A stretch of 64,000 nucleotides of DNA, taken from contig CP136068.1 of the NCBI GenBank assembly GCA_032622095.1, forward strand, positions 118,779,509 through 118,843,508, in the 5' to 3' direction. Shown here in pieces: positions 1 to 11,354 of the stretch. This DNA comes from Siphonodentalium dalli. Lineage: Eukaryota > Mollusca > Scaphopoda > Gadilida > Siphonodentaliidae. How positions within the stretch are numbered: position 1 is the first letter of the stretch; each line of letters opens with the position of its first letter. The notes beneath the pieces were generated by a model. It was given only the letters and a program-made list of their open reading frames with translations. It searched no databases and was not told where the DNA came from. The translations under genes and the position numbers were made by a program.

Positions 1-275
1 TCGTGGTGTCATCAGCTTTTTTTTTATCAACGGCATTGGTTTGTCAATGCAATGGGCGTTGCATGTTAACCGATGAACCTTTCAAACAATTGTAACGTTT
101 GCGCCCTTTGTGAGCACATTTCATACGTGACGCATGGTGTGTGAATATTTCATAATTATCATAACTTTAGTTTAGCACGTCCGATTTTTAAAATGTGTTC
201 ACATGCGTCATCACCAATCACACACACCATACACACATACGAAAACAAAAGAATTCTAAAGCTCCAATATATTGT

Positions 276-336
276 ATATATGCCTAATAATATGATCTTG
301 AGGGCGTTACCATTTCTGACTATGGTTTTCTTGTTA
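276..336 (+). repeat. Dispersed ~60-bp repeat, inverted copy at 14698-14763
   Basis: About 60 bases around CCATTTCTGACTATGGTTTT match the reverse complement of 14698-14763 with few differences. It lies upstream of the Kazal exons. The hydrophobic frame across it (MILRALPFLTMVFLLFIAY) imitates a signal peptide but belongs to the repeat. Confidence 0.7.
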
Positions 337-392
337 TTCATTGCTTACGAATTTAGTCGGGATCCCGCATTCAATGTACGCCTCGTCACTAA

Positions 393-592
393 GTCGTGGC
401 CATATTGGATCCATCCAGCCCGCGTTCCGTTCCGTTTTTTAGTGCCACAGGTCAAAGTTTTGGAGTAGCATTCCATATGTGAAATTCATGGATATTCAAA
501 AGCTCCGTATATAAGGAATGCTACTCCAGAACTTTGACCTGCAATGCTAAAAAAAAACGGAACGGGGTGGATGGATCCAATATGGCCGCGAC
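393..592. repeat. Foldback repeat
   Basis: Arm 393-474 is the inverted complement of 515-592 (ends GTCGTGGCCATATTGG / CCAATATGGCCGCGAC) with a ~40-base loop and a few mismatches. It ends 28 bases before the first Kazal exon, inside the presumed upstream intron. Confidence 0.8.
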
Positions 593-620
593 TCAACGTA
601 TTTCTCCATTATGTTCACAG

Positions 621-774
621 TTGTTTCCGACGAAAGGCATGCCAATAATAGAGTTGCCTCGCTTGATTTGGCCACGACGTGCGCCAAATTAACAGCTGTT
701 GGATGTACAGGCTACGTCCATACTCTGGCGGACGAAATAGTGTGCGGGACAGATGGCAGAATGTACAACAACTT
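621..774 (+). CDS. Kazal inhibitor exon: N-terminal half of Kazal domain 1
   Basis: The acceptor is TTATGTTCACAG ending at 620 and the donor is GTGAGT at 775. The open frame has codons starting at 623 and covers 50 residues: a ~19-residue hydrophilic lead-in, then Cys1 to Cys3 and CGTDGRMYNN. It ends two bases into a codon (TT), completed by the C at 5326. The first two bases also belong to a split codon, so an upstream exon must supply one base. Confidence 0.85.
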
Positions 775-3700
775 GTGAGTAGATATTGTGGCCTATCGTA
801 AATTTTCGAACCCCCAACTCACATTTATAAAATATATGCCATATTATATACCATTTGAAAGAGGAACGTCAAAAATATGGTATTATCAACTTATCCGGTG
901 TAATGAACTGTGAACATGTTTTTGTTGAGTTACCGACGTGTTTTTTTGCTTAAGTTTCATCTGGATTGAAGTGCAAAGTGTATTATTTTCAATGGTTGGG
1001 GAATAACTCTAAATAGTCTATCTTAAATATAGAGTTATTCCCCTTCCATTGAAATACATTTTAGTTTGAATTATGTTGCGTTCAGGGAGCCATAACTTGG
1101 GAAATATTTCTATGATTATAGCTGTTTTCTAGTTCTCTATGGGCATCTTCTGAGACACAGACATTTCAAATGGTGATGGATTATAGTATTTTGATCATAT
1201 GTTATGGCATAGGTAGCAGTACACGATTTCACGGGTTGTAGGGGGTCTGAAAAATAGAAAAATAAGTATCTGGGGGGCACAACAGCCAGTGTAGCCTGTG
1301 TTAACTTTGTCATTACTGGTTTGAAGGTTTAATTATTTTACAAAACTGGGAAAGTTCTCAAAAAAGTGACAAATTTGGATACGCAACAGGGTTTTCGTAT
1401 TCAGTGAAGGCCAACTCTGTGTTATTGGTTACAGGAAAATAGCCCGATTTCTCTCCCCTGGATTCTGTCATCTGGGCTCGCAAGACATTTTTTTTTAATT
1501 GATACGATAACAAATTTCAAATATTTCTCAGCTCTAACATAGCTCTACCGGGTAGAAGAAGCTTATTTACTGACATTCGCTCTATAATGGTCTGTTTTTG
1601 GGTTGAAAATGGTCAATTTTAGTCCAAAAATGGGTAAAATTGAGCGTTTTGTGTGTGCAAACCAAGGGGCATAACTCAATGACAAATTGTACGAAGAAGC
1701 TAAAGTACAGACATATGATTACACCTAAAATTTCTGTCGAAATTAAAACATGCTTGATGGGACCTATGCCAAAGATGATGGCTCAGCATTGATTTGAAGT
1801 ACAGCACCCGCCCAGGTTGTCAAAATTGCTGGAAATCGTGTATTGCTACCATAGATTGTTATTGAAACCAAAAATCAAAGCAGTATAACAAAAATAATTG
1901 GTGACTCGAAAATTAAGTGGGCCTTTAAAACCCAGCTCCTTTGTTCTACCTATTTCTCCGAGTAAGGATTTTATACTATGCTTTATACCACAAATCAACA
2001 TTCGTAATTTGGAATGGTCATATTTCCCAATGTATGCATAACGAACTCCCACGGGGACCTCTAATTCGAAAACTAGTTCACTTTTAACTCCCGCCAACAA
2101 TAACAAACATCTGCATAGTGCTTATAAACTACACGTATAATACAATTCCTTGTCACAAAAGGCAACATGTTAAATGGCATACCAGTTGTATAAATATCAC
2201 ATTCAAATATAAGTCATCATAATAGAGTTACTGTTCTTCTGCACCCAACGATATTACTTTGATAATTCTCAAAACTATCCTAAAATTCATTCGTGCACAC
2301 AATACAGATAATTGCGTCGACAGTACATAATAACGTATATATAATAAGCTATATTTACAGCGAAAACAAATATATTTCATTTATATATATGTTTGCGTAT
2401 ATCGAAGTTTAATTCCTTCAATGACTGGAGATTCCTGATTTTTTGTGAAAACCCTGTGCCAATGCATTCTCTTATATAAGCGTGTCTCCCATAGGGATCC
2501 TCGTATATATATATAAGAGAATTCAGTAAGCCAGTGCACTCTCTTATATATGCGAGGCTCCCTATTATTATTCTCGCATATATAAGAGAATGCACTGGCA
2601 CATGAACTTTAATGCTGCAGTAGCGCAGCTCCCGTCATGAAAAGGTTAAGTCGGTTAATTCGACTCGCTGTTGGACATTCAGTAATATAAATGATCTCGG
2701 GCTACGCTCTCGACCATCTAGTTTATACGGATGCCCAGTAGCTTGTCCATTAACCATGACATAATATGAATGAAACAATGTTTCTCCTAAGTTAGTTCCA
2801 AAAGGGAGAAATGGGGGACTCAAAAAGAGACACCGGATTCATTTTATTGAAAAGAATGTTTAACTCAACCCGTTTCAAGTAACCATGCCGGCAAAAATAT
2901 AGTTTCCCAGATTCTTGCTTGGGAATTATTCCAATATATTCAGAAACTTACATGTATAATATTCTTGCAAGCCAAAATTCTTGTACTTTATATTATTGCG
3001 CGATGAGGTACTTTCATCTAAATACTTGGCAACCCAACTGTATATATTATTTTGTGAAATGCGATGCGTTATGGCGTAGTGATATCTCGATATCAAACAT
3101 GTTCGCGTTTGGAGAAACATATTCTTTAAAGTCACTCGCATAGTTAATCCTTTGGGGAAAAATACGTCGCTCTTACGGCTATGTTGTATTGCACCAATAT
3201 TTCTTATAAATTGTGTTTTGTCTAAATTAGGTGCGGTACAAATTGTCGAAACATTTGCAGCCTGGTGTTGTGTTTGTGCATTGGTTACATTTCAGAAGTA
3301 CCTAAGATACAAAAAATATGATTCAAGAATAGGTTCAAGCCCGCGAGTACTCAGATTATTCATGTACACATGGTACACATTTTGTTGCTTTCATTGGAAA
3401 TCCAATGTTATAAGGGTATAATGGATACAGGGATGTGGCTAGAGGGTCTCCGTGTACTAGTCCCAGTTCACTCGATGTAATCCAGCTAGTGATATGGGTA
3501 GAAATAATACTGACTTACGTCGAAGTGCGGTTGCCTTACTCTTCTATAGCTGACTGTACGCCCAAATCCTGAGGCGGGATTTTTCATCCATTTTAATCTT
3601 CTTTTTCATATACAAATCAGTACAAAATGCTATATTTCTCAGAAAGAGTGATTATCTTTCGGTCAAAATGATGTAATTTAACACACAATAATCTAACATC

Positions 3701-6700
3701 CGTGTTGAATTACACACCTACTATGTCGTGTAATTAGTAGTAACTCACATTTAATATGTGCTTGTTTAAAGATACTCAACCCGTAAAGAGGGTCCCCATC
3801 TCAACAGATTCCAACAACAACAATCCGATCAGAGGGTCCTATATTACTATTTCTTTGGCTTTGGGTGTAAAAAATATTTGATTCGAGTCGAGGAACCCAT
3901 CAAACAAAGCTCAGAGTTATTAGATATTGATTTTTGAAAATTCTTATGTTCTCGAGATGAGTACTTATAACTGCCGTCAATTTGGTAACATGCTCGAGAT
4001 TTTACGCCAAAATTCTATTCAAACAGACAAGGATGGATAACTCTATAATCAAGTGGTAATAATTGACTACGTACTGGGCCAGAAAGAATTCCCGATAATG
4101 AAAAATAATAGATTTCTAAAATCGATATCTAACAAATCTGAGCTTTGATGGGTGACTTCCTCGACTCGAATCAAATATTTTTGACCCCCGAAGCCATTGA
4201 AATAGTAATTGAGAGGAGTTGTATCGGGTTGAGTACCTTTAAGTTCAGAGAAGTGTTTAAATGAGTTCGTATTCTTTTTAAATTATGTAAACATTGTGAT
4301 CAAATATTTGTTGACTCTAAACTACTACTTTCTATTGACAACAGTTTACTCGTGTGGAGTTCAGGGCAAATATAATGTTTTCTATGAAATAAGCCGGGTT
4401 ACTGTCATAATTGTTACTTTTTATTACCGTCATTGGTGATTTTCGATGTAGGGGAGGTAATTCGAGCATAAAGTCCGCCATAGGAGAGTAAAGCAATGGT
4501 ATATATACTTGGACGTATATATACGCTTTCACTGGATGGTTTATGTCGAAGTAAACTTTGACTAATAATACACATGGTTACTTATGGTTACTTCGCCTTC
4601 AACTATATGTTGCATTGATTACTTTTATGAAATTTATGCAGTTAAGGGTACACTGGGTACAAATTAAAATAGATATTCACATATATACCTATAATAACAC
4701 GTGCGTAGGTCTACACACGCAGTGTATGCACATTGTTACTTATGCTTACTTTTCAATTTCAACCTGAGTCTGAATGTTACATTATTGTTCATTGTGCTGT
4801 TCGAAATCTCAGGGTACACGTGTTCATATATAGGGTACAAATTAAAACAGATATCCCAGACTTAATTTCAAGCCAATGGGTATCTTTTTAATGACTTAAA
4901 TCAACATCAGTTTCTAATTTCAGATTGAAATTATTCTATAAATTATAGGTTGATATTTTTTCTAATACATGAATTTTCTAACCAAAAGTAAAATTGTCGT
5001 TTTAACGAAGAGTCGAGACAAACAATATTGTCCTGCTTTCTAACTGAATTTTAGGCCGTTTCTAACCGTTGGAATTCCAAATCGATGCGCCGACAAGTGG
5101 GTCCCTATATAACGGAAAACGACTAATCACGTGTGCACATTTTCAATGGGTGCAAAGTTTAATTGGGTGCAAATTTTCCCAGGGCTGGGTTTTTTTTTTT
5201 ATGTGAAAGCGTTCGTGCAGTTAAAATTTATATTTATACGCGTCCCTCAACAGGGCTCAATTGCTTCTAGCCACGCCCCTGATATGCAAGTATCACTGCT
5301 CTCCTGTTACATTATATCCATACAGCTGTGAGTATAGCTTAGCTAGATGCCAGGGAAGCACACACCTAGCCCATGTGGGACACTGTCCGGCAACCCCGAC
5401 ACCCACGCCCACCACACAACAGACGTCTCCGACTGGGACAACAACAGGAGTTACAAGACCAATAACTACACTATCTCCAAAATGTGAGGATTTAGTCGAC
5501 AAAACGTGTGATAAGACCTTCCAACCTATATGCGGCAGCGACGGGATATACATGTATAACGAGTGAGTGTTTTTAAAGATACATAATCCGATTCGCACCT
5601 GATACAGACCAATGTTACTCTGTAGTAATACAAAACTATTAGTTAAAAGGCCTCAGTGGTAAAGGGTATGTGGCATGCCACGCCAGCCGTTGAGGCATGC
5701 CAATATCCCATAATATGTCAAATACAGCGAATTATCGAAATATTAAATACAACGAAAAAGCGAAATAGGAAAATACAGCGAAATAGCGGAATAAAAAATG
5801 CATCGAAGTGACGAAATAGCGCGAATTATAGAAATAAGAATAAAATAGCGCGAATTATAGAAATAAGAAATCATTTTTATTAACTAAATAACGGAGATAT
5901 TTGAAGAAGTGTTTTTGACGAAATATTTGAAGAAGTGTTTTAAAGAGCATAACCCAAACCTCCCCAAGCACACCCACCCTTTAGAAGAATTAGATTTATA
6001 TTCCACCAGAGTTGATCTATTGTGGTGTTGTAATTTCTCATACAAATCGCCGTTAGTTCGTAAAGGTACATTCTTTATAGAGTTATTACCCTTTGGCAAT
6101 GTTAGGATTTTAGCTTTTTAAAGAGCCTGTGGCATGCTTCAACGGCTGGCGTGGCTTGCCACATACCCTTTACCACTGAGGCCTTTTAACTAATAGTTTT
6201 GTATTACTACAGAGATACATTGGAATTCGTTGGTTCTCGTATCATCCAATTACAAAAACAATGGAATTTCATCAAAAGCCTATTCAGTTATCCAAATTAG
6301 TTTATTACCAATAAATATTCACAACAATACCAGTCACGATATCATATCTGCCGAAAGAGTTTTTTCCCGGCAGTGTGTTTGATGAGCGAGTGTGGTTTAC
6401 AACTTCCATATATGGTGATTCCTAGTTCAAATTGGATTTCCCCAACACGTGTTATCACAAATGTAAACCCATGTTACTTACATGTGTAATTAGCCAGCAT
6501 GGTGCCATATATACCATGTCTATTTGAACGAATAAGACATGATTACCTATTCGTAAATAAGTATGTGTATGTATCCGCACGTCAACTATTACAACATACC
6601 GTATTCTTTTTGATGATAGTGCTTTTCATCGTCCTATATTCCAAAATTAATTTGCGACCGCTACCGATGCACTGATCGTACAGGGAACCGTGACCTTGTG

Positions 6701-7540
6701 TGACCCCTCGTGGCGGCGTCCGCGCGCTAATTATGGAAGAAGTCAGCGGATTTTTTGGAAGGCTGCCAAATATTTCAGGTGGTGAAAAATAACAGACTTC
6801 AAAAGTCGAAATCTGATAACTCTGAGCGGGTTCCTCGACTCAATTACAATATGATTTACCCCCGAATCCGAAGAAGTCGTAATTTAGGGGCGTTAAATCG
6901 GATTATCTATATTGATGTTGAATAGTTTTATACGAAATTTCAATCAGACAATCATCAATTTATTAGAGTACGATCGAGCCATATAAGTTTGGTTCTTATA
7001 ATTACTATATACTCTGTACATACGCAAAACCAGCTTAATACATGTATAAGAATGCCGTTATGATTGTGTCACATCTGAATTCTTACTCCCTCCTATTCAC
7101 AGTGTTCCCGGGCCCATGATCTTTAACCTGTCGCTCGCTATTCACAGTGTTCCGGGCCCCTGGCCTTGTAACCTGTCACTGGCTATGCACAGTGTTCCGG
7201 GCCCCTTGCCTTGTAACCTGTCGCTCGCCATTCACAGTGTTCTGGGTCCCCGGCCTTGTAACCTGTCGCTCGCTATATTCACAGTGTTCCGGGCCCCTGG
7301 CCTTGTAATCCGTCGCTCGCTATTCACGGTGTCCCGGACCCCTGGTCTTGTAACCTGTCGCTCGCGAACATTCGAGAACGCGGATTCGAATACACCCCTA
7401 CACCAAAGAGGTTCACGTCACTTTAAGTCAATTTACTTTGTTCATACAATGTTTGCTCCATTTCCAGGTGTGCGTTCGAGAAAAAGAAGTGCCGTCATCC
7501 AAATCTGACGAAACAAGAATTCGGTGCGTGTGCCAGCTGA
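621..7540 (+). CDS. Two-domain Kazal-type serine protease inhibitor, three 3' exons (5' end missing)
   Basis: Joining 621-774, 5326-5562 and 7468-7540 gives 153 residues ending in TGA. Kazal domain 1 starts at Cys20 of this fragment with spacing C-x7-C-x12-C-x10-C-x6-C-x11-C and the core CGTDGRMYNN. A ~32-residue Thr/Pro-rich linker follows. Kazal domain 2 has spacing C-x7-C-x7-C-x10-C-x6-C-x12-C and core CGSDGIYMYNE. In the Kazal family the residue two after Cys2 is P1 of the reactive site; in domain 2 this is Lys (CDKT), which predicts inhibition of trypsin-like proteases. Domain 1 has five extra residues in the reactive loop and Gly at that place, so it may not inhibit. All splice sites are GT-AG and both introns are phase 2. 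The fragment starts mid-codon, so at least one upstream exon (signal peptide) is missing and is probably outside the window. Family assignment is firm; secretion and target are inferred. Confidence 0.9.
813..1215 (-). repeat. F3 MITE copy
   Basis: F3 family, about 480 bp when complete, with outer ends TTAAAGGCCCACTTAATTTT. Family hallmarks are ATACCATTTGAAAGAGGAA, CCGGTGTAATAAACTGTG, GTTTCATCTGGA, TATGTTGCATTCTGGGAG and ATCATATTTTATGGCAT. This copy carries all internal blocks but lacks one TTAA end. It lies in Kazal intron 1. Confidence 0.75.
1848..1930 (-). repeat. F3 MITE fragment (end only)
   Basis: Contains GATTGTTATTGAAACC, the ATAACAAAAATAATTGGTGA block and the terminal CGAAAATTAAGTGGGCCTTT. 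Only the last ~80 bases of the family remain. Confidence 0.7.
2408..2649 (-). repeat. F1 TTAA MITE with two internal hairpins
   Basis: TTAA at 2408-2411 and 2646-2649. Terminal repeats TTAATTCCTTCAATGAC and, inverted, TTAACCTTTTCATGACGG. Inside are two adjacent hairpins (2459-2530 and 2532-2598), each built from CTCTTATATATGCGAG and its complement. Confidence 0.75.
3766..4243 (+). repeat. F2 TTAA MITE
   Basis: TTAAAGATACTCAACCCG at the left and CGGGTTGAGTACCTTTAA at the right. Internal blocks are TTTGATTCGAGTCGAGGA and its inverted partner TCCTCGACTCGAATCAAAT, so the element is a long imperfect inverted repeat. A full-length copy in reverse orientation lies at 38651-39129. Located in Kazal intron 1. 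Confidence 0.85.
5326..5562 (+). CDS. Kazal inhibitor exon: C-half of domain 1, T/P linker, N-half of domain 2
   Basis: The acceptor is ATATCCATACAG ending at 5325 and the donor GTGAGT starts at 5563. It is a phase 2-2 exon of 78 whole codons. It starts with CEYSLARC (Cys4 and Cys5 of domain 1) and ends domain 1 at HVGHC. It continues through a Thr/Pro-rich spacer of about 32 residues (PATPTPTPTT start), likely extended and possibly O-glycosylated, then enters domain 2 at CEDLVDKTC and stops after MYN. The open frame extends upstream of the acceptor, but that part lacks Kazal residues and is intron. Confidence 0.9.
5609..6223. repeat. Non-autonomous TIR element in Kazal intron 2
   Basis: Arms of ~90 bp (5609-5705 and 6125-6223) match inverted: CCAATGTTACTCTGTAGT against CCAATGTATCTCTGTAGT, continuing through GGCCTCAGTGGTAAAGGG. 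The interior contains a short tandem GAAATAGCGCGAATTATA. The superfamily is unresolved because no target duplication is clear. Confidence 0.8.
6780..6915 (+). repeat. F2 MITE fragment
   Basis: Contains GATAACTCTGAGC, GGTTCCTCGACTC and ACCCCCGAATCC as in the right half of the F2 family, with a degenerate end near 6915. In Kazal intron 2. Confidence 0.6.
7097..7368 (+). repeat. 45-bp tandem repeat, ~6 copies
   Basis: The unit starts TTCACAGTGTTCCGGGCCCC and ends CCTGTCGCTCGCTA, 45 bases (47 in one copy). Because 45 is divisible by 3, one frame reads a 15-residue repeat (NLSLAIHSVPGPWPC). It lies in Kazal intron 2, 100 bases before the last exon, and has no plausible splice sites of its own. 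Confidence 0.85.
7468..7540 (+). CDS. Kazal inhibitor terminal exon: C-half of domain 2 and stop
   Basis: The acceptor is GCTCCATTTCCAG ending at 7467. GA from 5561-5562 plus G at 7468 restores a Glu codon, followed by CAFEKKKCRHPNL and EFGACAS, then TGA at 7538-7540. This supplies Cys4, Cys5 and Cys6 of domain 2 with normal spacing. The upstream 45-bp tandem repeat (7097-7368) is open in one frame but is intronic. Confidence 0.88.
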
Positions 7541-7709
7541 GTTAGATATACATGTGTATAGGAAGAAATCTCAGTGTGAAAATTAGCGCTGTATTCTGGA
7601 GTCTTCGGCCTTGGCCTTTCCGACGAAGTTTGTCAAAAAAATTAATGACCAGTGGTGCATGGTCTTCTCAAGCAATCCATATTCCAGCGTACGGTTGAGT
7701 TTTATTGCG

Positions 7710-7715
7710 AATAAA
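7710..7715 (+). terminator. Poly(A) signal of the Kazal gene
   Basis: AATAAA lies 170 bases after the Kazal stop codon, the first canonical signal in the 3' flank. The 3' UTR would be about 190 bases. No stronger signal is seen before the palindrome at 7831. Confidence 0.6.
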
Positions 7716-7830
7716 GCAATGGGTCGAAAATTATTTTAGACACGTATGATATACGTTTTTGAATTTGGCCATTTGTGTGACCCATCCCTTTTTCCGATCC
7801 TTTTTACAACCCCTAAGGCAGCACTAATAC

Positions 7831-7950
7831 TAGTCCAAGTCTTCTCGTACTAAAACTAGCTAAGATTTTGGGATGGAGATGCTAGTGTTTAAACACTAGC
7901 ATCTCCATCCCAAAATCTTAGCTAGTTTTAGTACGAGAAGACTTGGACTA
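7831..7950. repeat. Perfect 120-bp palindrome with 9-bp flanking direct repeat
   Basis: 7831-7890 and 7891-7950 are exact reverse complements (60 of 60) with no loop; the centre is GTGTTTAAACAC. CACTAATAC flanks it at 7822-7830 and 7951-7959. A 9-bp duplication fits Mutator-like transposition. It starts 115 bases after the Kazal AATAAA. Confidence 0.92.
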
Positions 7951-8164
7951 CACTAATACAAAACAATTGCGAAAATAAAAACCAATTTGAATGTATTTCC
8001 CTGCATTACATAATTATAATGAATGCATGTATGTGATTTTCAGTGATGAACTGCTCATTTTCTTAGTTTTACACCTGAGTTTTAAAATTATGCTGAGGTT
8101 GTCATATTTTCATAAGTAAATTATACTAAAACAAATTATTTTTATTACAATTGTTTTTGTTTAT

Positions 8165-8400
8165 AAAAGCATTCCCTTCCCTAATGTTCGCTCACCTGAG
8201 ACGAAGTCACTGGTGGAGCTATAGTCATCACTCCCCGTCCATCGTCCGTCCATCCGTCAACAATTCTTTAAACATCTTCTTCTCCAGAACCATAAGACCG
8301 AATGGGTTCATATTTGGTTTTAATGTTACCTATATATGTGACCGGGGTTCAGATTTCTTCAAATGTAATCACCAGATCAATTAAGGGTGACCCAGGGACA
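8165..8400 (+). repeat. Probable dispersed invertebrate repeat (GTCCGTC-type)
   Basis: The segment with CCTGAGACGAAGTCACTGG, CATCGTCCGTCCATCCGTCA and GTGACCGGGGTTCAGATT has the look of interspersed elements common in marine invertebrate genomes. No second copy lies in the window, so this is recognition only. Confidence 0.4.
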
Positions 8401-9004
8401 CAACTCTTTCCCTATATCGATATGCTGAAGTCATAGCCTCGACTGAAATAACTTTTAACAAATTGTTTGATGGAGAAAATGCTATTTTAATTTTGTCATG
8501 ACAATACTTCAAATCCTTTAAGATGCATAATTTTGATAAAATACCCAGCGGTATTGTTGCCAAAATGCTATAGATCACTTCTAGTTCTAAACTAGTATTA
8601 TGGCTTATATACGTGTTATTTGGCAGGAGTAAGGTTCTAACATTTACAATGAAATCGTGGGTATAAATGGCCGGGCGTCGCCATGAACACGATCACGTGA
8701 CTACGAAAAGAAATAATAGTACGCGGACCACGTGTATGGCAGATGTGAAAAAAGATATAAAACAAGAGAGAAAAGTGTAGTAGTCGTCTTGGTGACTAGT
8801 ACATTATGTGTTTATTTTATATAGAGTTACATGCTGTGTTCGTTCAAGGAAGTAGTTCGCCAAAAATGCACTCGGTCTCTCGGGCTACAATCTGGATTCG
8901 ACCGTCAGGGACCGCGGGCAGAGAAGATTGTTTGAGCGGCATGCTCTTCCAAAAATGTTCTAAAACAAAGTATCATTCATGAGAAATTGACAAGGAAACG
9001 TCGA

Positions 9005-9285
9005 CAGAAATCAGATTTCATAGAAAGATTTTCCCCGTTATGGCTCCCAGAATGCAACATAATTCAAACTAAAAATGTATTTTCAATGGAGGGGAATAAC
9101 ATTATATTTAATTTATATTTAAAAATAATAAACATTGCATTGCAATCCAGATGAAACTTAAGCACAACATACGTCGGTAACTCAACAAAAACAACATTTT
9201 CACAGTTTATTACACCGGATAAGTTGATAATACAATGTTTTGGAGCTTCCTCTTTCAAGTGGTATATAATATGGCATTACTGTAC
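9005..9285 (+). repeat. F3 MITE copy, partial
   Basis: Holds GTTATGGCTCCCAGAATGCA, TTTTCAATGGAGGGGAATAA, TTTATTACACCGGATAAG and CTTTCAAGTGGTATATAAT in family order; both TTAA ends are missing. Confidence 0.75.
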
Positions 9286-9454
9286 TGATGTCATCTTTGT
9301 CCATGAATCCGCATTTAAAACGCTTTCATGGACAAAGATGGTCATATATTTTAATGCATCACACGAGCGGCCCAGTCTCTGATTGGTAGAATATGTCTGA
9401 TCTTATTCATTTCATTGACAGCTGTGGAAAGTTCAATTGCATATGCAATCACTA

Positions 9455-10640
9455 TATATCCACAGGTATTTGGCCAAAAAAACAAACAAAATATATATAA
9501 AGGTAAGTATGAAGGCTGATAGTGAAAATAGGAGGTAAAAAATCATCCTCACAAAAGCAAAATGTTTTATCAAATTGATCTGGAATTCTAGCGTTATGTG
9601 CCCAAGTAATCATATTTTTGGTTAAAGTTTAGCTTTCCGTCGTACTTTAAACAAGTGAGCATAGAACATCATTCGAAGTTGTCAATGAAATGTATTTTTT
9701 GGTACCCGAAACATCCGTCCAATGAAAATTCCAAAAATCAGATAATCCAACCCCTAAATCACCGAAATCTATTATATTATCATCAAACTAAATAGTCCTA
9801 TTGTCAAACAGGCGTTGTTTCACGAAGTACAACTAATTTGGGGGTGGTACTCAACATATATCGAGTTTAATAACGATTTATGTCCTTTTTTTTCGTCAGT
9901 TTTACAGATATCTTTTCGCGGGAGGCCATTTTGCAAAACTGAAAGCGAAACTAACTTGAACTTTATTAAATTAATTTTAATATCTCTCTTTTAATTGATA
10001 TCCGGTATTCTTAATGACAAAAATTATTGAAAAATCATGCGGTGGATATACAATACCCACTAGATAAGGAATTAGATAAAACATTTTTTTTATCGATGTA
10101 AAATTATTTTATTTTGGAGTCATTTACTGCAGCGTTTCTCGAGTTTGTTTCGCACTTTAAAAATGGCCTCCCGCGAAAAGAAATCTGTAAAACTGACGGA
10201 AAAAAAAGACAAAAATCGTTATTAAACTCGATGTATGTTGAGTACCACACCCAAATTAGCTGTCCTTCGTGAAAAACGTCTGTTTGACAATAGGGCTATT
10301 TAGTTTGATGATTAGAGTATAGATTTCGGTGATTTAGGGGTTGGATTGTTTGATTTTTTTTATTTTTCATTGGACGGACGTTTCGGGTACCAACCAAATA
10401 AATTTGATTTATCAACTTTAAATGTTTTTCTATGTTCACTAATCTCAAATACGACGGCGAACCAAACTTTTTTGAAAACTATGATTATTTGGTCTCATAG
10501 TGCTGCAATTACAGATCAATAATGTTGCTTTTGTAGAGAAAAATGCTGACCTCTATCAAAAATGAGATAGATACCTTTCCGAGATTTTTAATAAATTAAA
10601 AAAAAAAACCATTGTGTGCCTAATACCTGTGTATATATCC
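9455..10640. repeat. Large foldback element, ~480-bp arms
   Basis: Ends TATATATCCACAGGTATT (left) and AATACCTGTGTATATATCC (right). The arms stay complementary inwards through GTACCCGAAACATCCGTCC / GGACGTTTCGGGTACC, AACCCCTAAATCACCGAAAT and GCGGGAGGCCATTTT / AAAATGGCCTCCCGC, at an estimated 80-85% identity. The unpaired centre is about 170 bases (9960-10130). No coding remnant was seen. Confidence 0.8.
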
Positions 10641-10914
10641 ACATATAGATGCTATAGCGGAAAGGAAACTGTTAACAGTGACAGCAACTTCGACAACATA
10701 TTAAGTATAGACTGTCTACAATCTGTATGAATGTTGTTTTTGTTTTGAGTTTTAAGGCCAAATATATTTAATAAAAATACTGAGGAAATCTATTTGGAGT
10801 TGTGAAAAAAAATTGCGTTTGCATATGGGACTCATTGAGAACCGCAAGGGCATGTAGTTAAAAGCGAGTAAATCTATAAATTAAAAAGAATCCAAATGAA
10901 CGAGCGCTAGACTA

Positions 10915-11315
10915 GGCCCATTTCATTTTCGAATCACCGATTATTTTGTTATAGTGCCTTGATATACGGAGTTAATAACAATATATGACATAAAATATGA
11001 TTAAAATATTATAATTCATCACCATTTTGGAACGTATGTGTCTCAGAAGGTACTCACAGAGTAATAGAAAATAGCTGAAATCATAGAAACATTCTCCTTC
11101 CATTGAAAATAATAGTAGTAGTATATGTCCAGATGAATCTTAAGCACAGAAAACACGCCGATACCTCAACAAAAACAACATGTTCACAGTTTATTACACC
11201 GGATAATTACAAGTTGATAATACAATGTTTTGTCGCTTCCTCTTTCAAATGGTATATAATGTGGAACATGTTTTATGGGGGTTCAAAAATTAAGTGGGTC
11301 TTTAATTTGTATTTT
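10915..11315 (+). repeat. F3 MITE copy, nearly complete
   Basis: Left end AGGCCCATTTCATTTTCG and right end AAAATTAAGTGGGTCTTTAA, with all internal family blocks between, slightly shorter than the 26335-26816 copy. Confidence 0.8.
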
Positions 11316-11354
11316 TTAATATAGAGGTGATAACTTTGGATTTTTGAATTTCAG

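Noticed and set aside
193-468. 91-aa + frame with a hydrophobic stretch that could be the missing Kazal signal peptide
   Set aside because: The hydrophobic part is a repeat found inverted at 14698-14763, and no donor of the needed phase precedes the foldback at 393.
7116-7508. 130-aa frame with 15-residue repeats
   Set aside because: It is the translation of the 45-bp intronic tandem repeat and then runs through the last Kazal exon in another frame.
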